This document shows positions 63,338-64,000 of a stretch of DNA of 64,000 bases, piece by piece. The notes under the pieces are model-generated. The model was not told the origin of the DNA, searched no databases, and saw only the letters and a list, made by a program, of their open reading frames with translations. Position 1 is the stretch's first letter, and every line of letters begins with the position of its first letter. Source of the DNA: an uncultured Porphyromonadaceae bacterium (GTDB taxonomy: Bacteria > Bacteroidota > Bacteroidia > Bacteroidales > Porphyromonadaceae); contig CAMYAB010000001.1 in the NCBI GenBank assembly GCA_947253625.1, positions 248,001 to 312,000 of the forward strand. The letters run 5' to 3'. The translations under genes and the position numbers were made by a program.

Positions 63338-64000
63338 ATGCGTACTACGATATTGGCTCTATTGGCTCTATTATTTAGTGTTCAGCAACTTATGGCGCAA
63401 GGATGGATTGAGCCGGTTGTGGAGGTCCACCTGGATGCCCTATCGGATCAAGACGCCAACCGCCTAACGGGGTTTTCACAACAGATCAGCACCTATCTCC
63501 GCTCCTTTCGGATGACGGATGCGTCAATTGACCTAGTCCCCATAGTTCCAATTACGTACAGGGTAGATGTTGCGATGAAAGAGGTCATTGGGACTGAGTA
63601 CATTGCAGACCTTCGGATCTCTGCCTTTCGCCCAATCTTTGAGCAAGACGAGGAGACACTCATCTTCATCGCATATGAGCCCAATATCCACATTGACTAC
63701 AAGCCCTCGCAAGTGTACACCTACACAGACGTCGGATCAATCCAGGACCTATTTTATCTCCGCTTGCATTACTACACCTACATTGCTCTAGCACTATACT
63801 ACGACTCTATGGATAGCTATGGGGGAGATCCTTTTTGGGAAGTCCTCCAAAAGAAGCAAGCGCAGTACGACATGGCATGGAAAAGCTCAGCAAACACCGC
63901 CCTACCTCCACTCCACCCTCAGGCATTGCTTCCAGAGATCTTTTGTGAGTGGGGTGATCGCTTTAGAGATCTGTGGTTCATGTATCATTTGGAAGCTGTG
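63338..64000 (+). CDS. DUF4835 family exported protein (3' end beyond window)
   Basis: 221 codons are visible from the ATG at 63338, one nucleotide after the coaBC stop, open to the window end. A signal peptide (MRTTILALLALLFSVQQLMAQ) is followed by the DUF4835 sequence pattern: YRVDVAMKEV, FRPIFEQDEE and LYYDSMDSYGGDPFW. Function is unknown. In Bacteroidales this family often lies upstream of recN, which would be just outside this window. Confidence 0.88.
   Translation, partial: MRTTILALLALLFSVQQLMAQGWIEPVVEVHLDALSDQDANRLTGFSQQISTYLRSFRMTDASIDLVPIVPITYRVDVAMKEVIGTEYIADLRISAFRPIFEQDEETLIFIAYEPNIHIDYKPSQVYTYTDVGSIQDLFYLRLHYYTYIALALYYDSMDSYGGDPFWEVLQKKQAQYDMAWKSSANTALPPLHPQALLPEIFCEWGDRFRDLWFMYHLEAV

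Overview
This 64 kb window reads as a chromosomal segment of an anaerobic member of the Bacteroidota, most like Porphyromonas or a close Bacteroidales relative. The pointers are a V-type ATPase operon with a DUF2764 gene, a complete RNF complex led by an RseC-like gene, the Bacteroidetes-style glycogen trio (debranching enzyme, GT4 glycosyltransferase, GH57 amylase), DUF4270 and DUF4835 genes, a GH109 enzyme, promoter-like TAnnTTTG boxes in place of E. coli-type promoters, and a tRNA without an encoded CCA end. The species is inferred, not proven. I see no prophage, insertion sequence, CRISPR array or resistance island.

Layout. 1-87: end of an unidentified gene. 0.2-8 kb (+): V-ATPase operon E-DUF2764-A-B-D-I-K, closed by a strong terminator. 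8.4-10.1 kb (+): lactonase-like lipoprotein and cobalamin adenosyltransferase. 10.2-18.1 kb (-): a tightly packed run aguA-aguB-glgB-manA-5'-nucleotidase-GH109, with three ATGA stop/start overlaps. 18.3-21.3 kb (+): an atypical RluA-like protein and DsbD. 21.5-24.7 kb (-): galE, prs, mutY. 24.7-30.3 kb (-): rseC-rnfBCDGEA. 30.7-36.5 kb (+): glycogen trio plus ilvE. 36.7-38.8 kb (-): serB, Dabb protein, yraN and tRNA-Met. 39.4-43.5 kb (+): a 1342-residue secreted GH2 beta-galactosidase. 43.8-45.3 kb (-): gltX. 45.6-48.5 kb (+): half-size glycogen synthase, DUF4270 lipoprotein, rfbC. 48.6-53.0 kb (-): MATE transporter, Crp/Fnr regulator, htpG. 53.6-55.3 kb (+): pyrK-pyrD. 55.3-56.3 kb (-): FMN oxidoreductase. 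56.5-64 kb (+): ahpC, serS-DUF3108-HD, dnaN-dnaQ-coaBC-DUF4835 (cut by the window end).

How the genes fit together. The RNF complex (ferredoxin:NAD+ oxidoreductase) and the V-ATPase would share one ion gradient; the proteolipid carries residues matching the Na+ ligands of the Enterococcus hirae K ring, so a sodium circuit is plausible. Five genes for glycogen or alpha-glucan metabolism lie in three separate places. GH2 and GH109 enzymes suggest use of host or dietary glycans.

The most unusual signal is non-coding. Four large intergenic gaps (8.2, 30.5, 39.2 and 53.3 kb) each hold an array of three or four tandem units with a 21-22 bp period. Most units are built around a short palindrome. 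The 30.5 and 39.2 kb arrays are diverged inverted copies of one another, the 8.2 kb array has the same architecture and a related core, and the 53.3 kb array has the same design with an unrelated sequence. A single related palindrome sits at 43.68 kb. I do not recognise these as a named element family.
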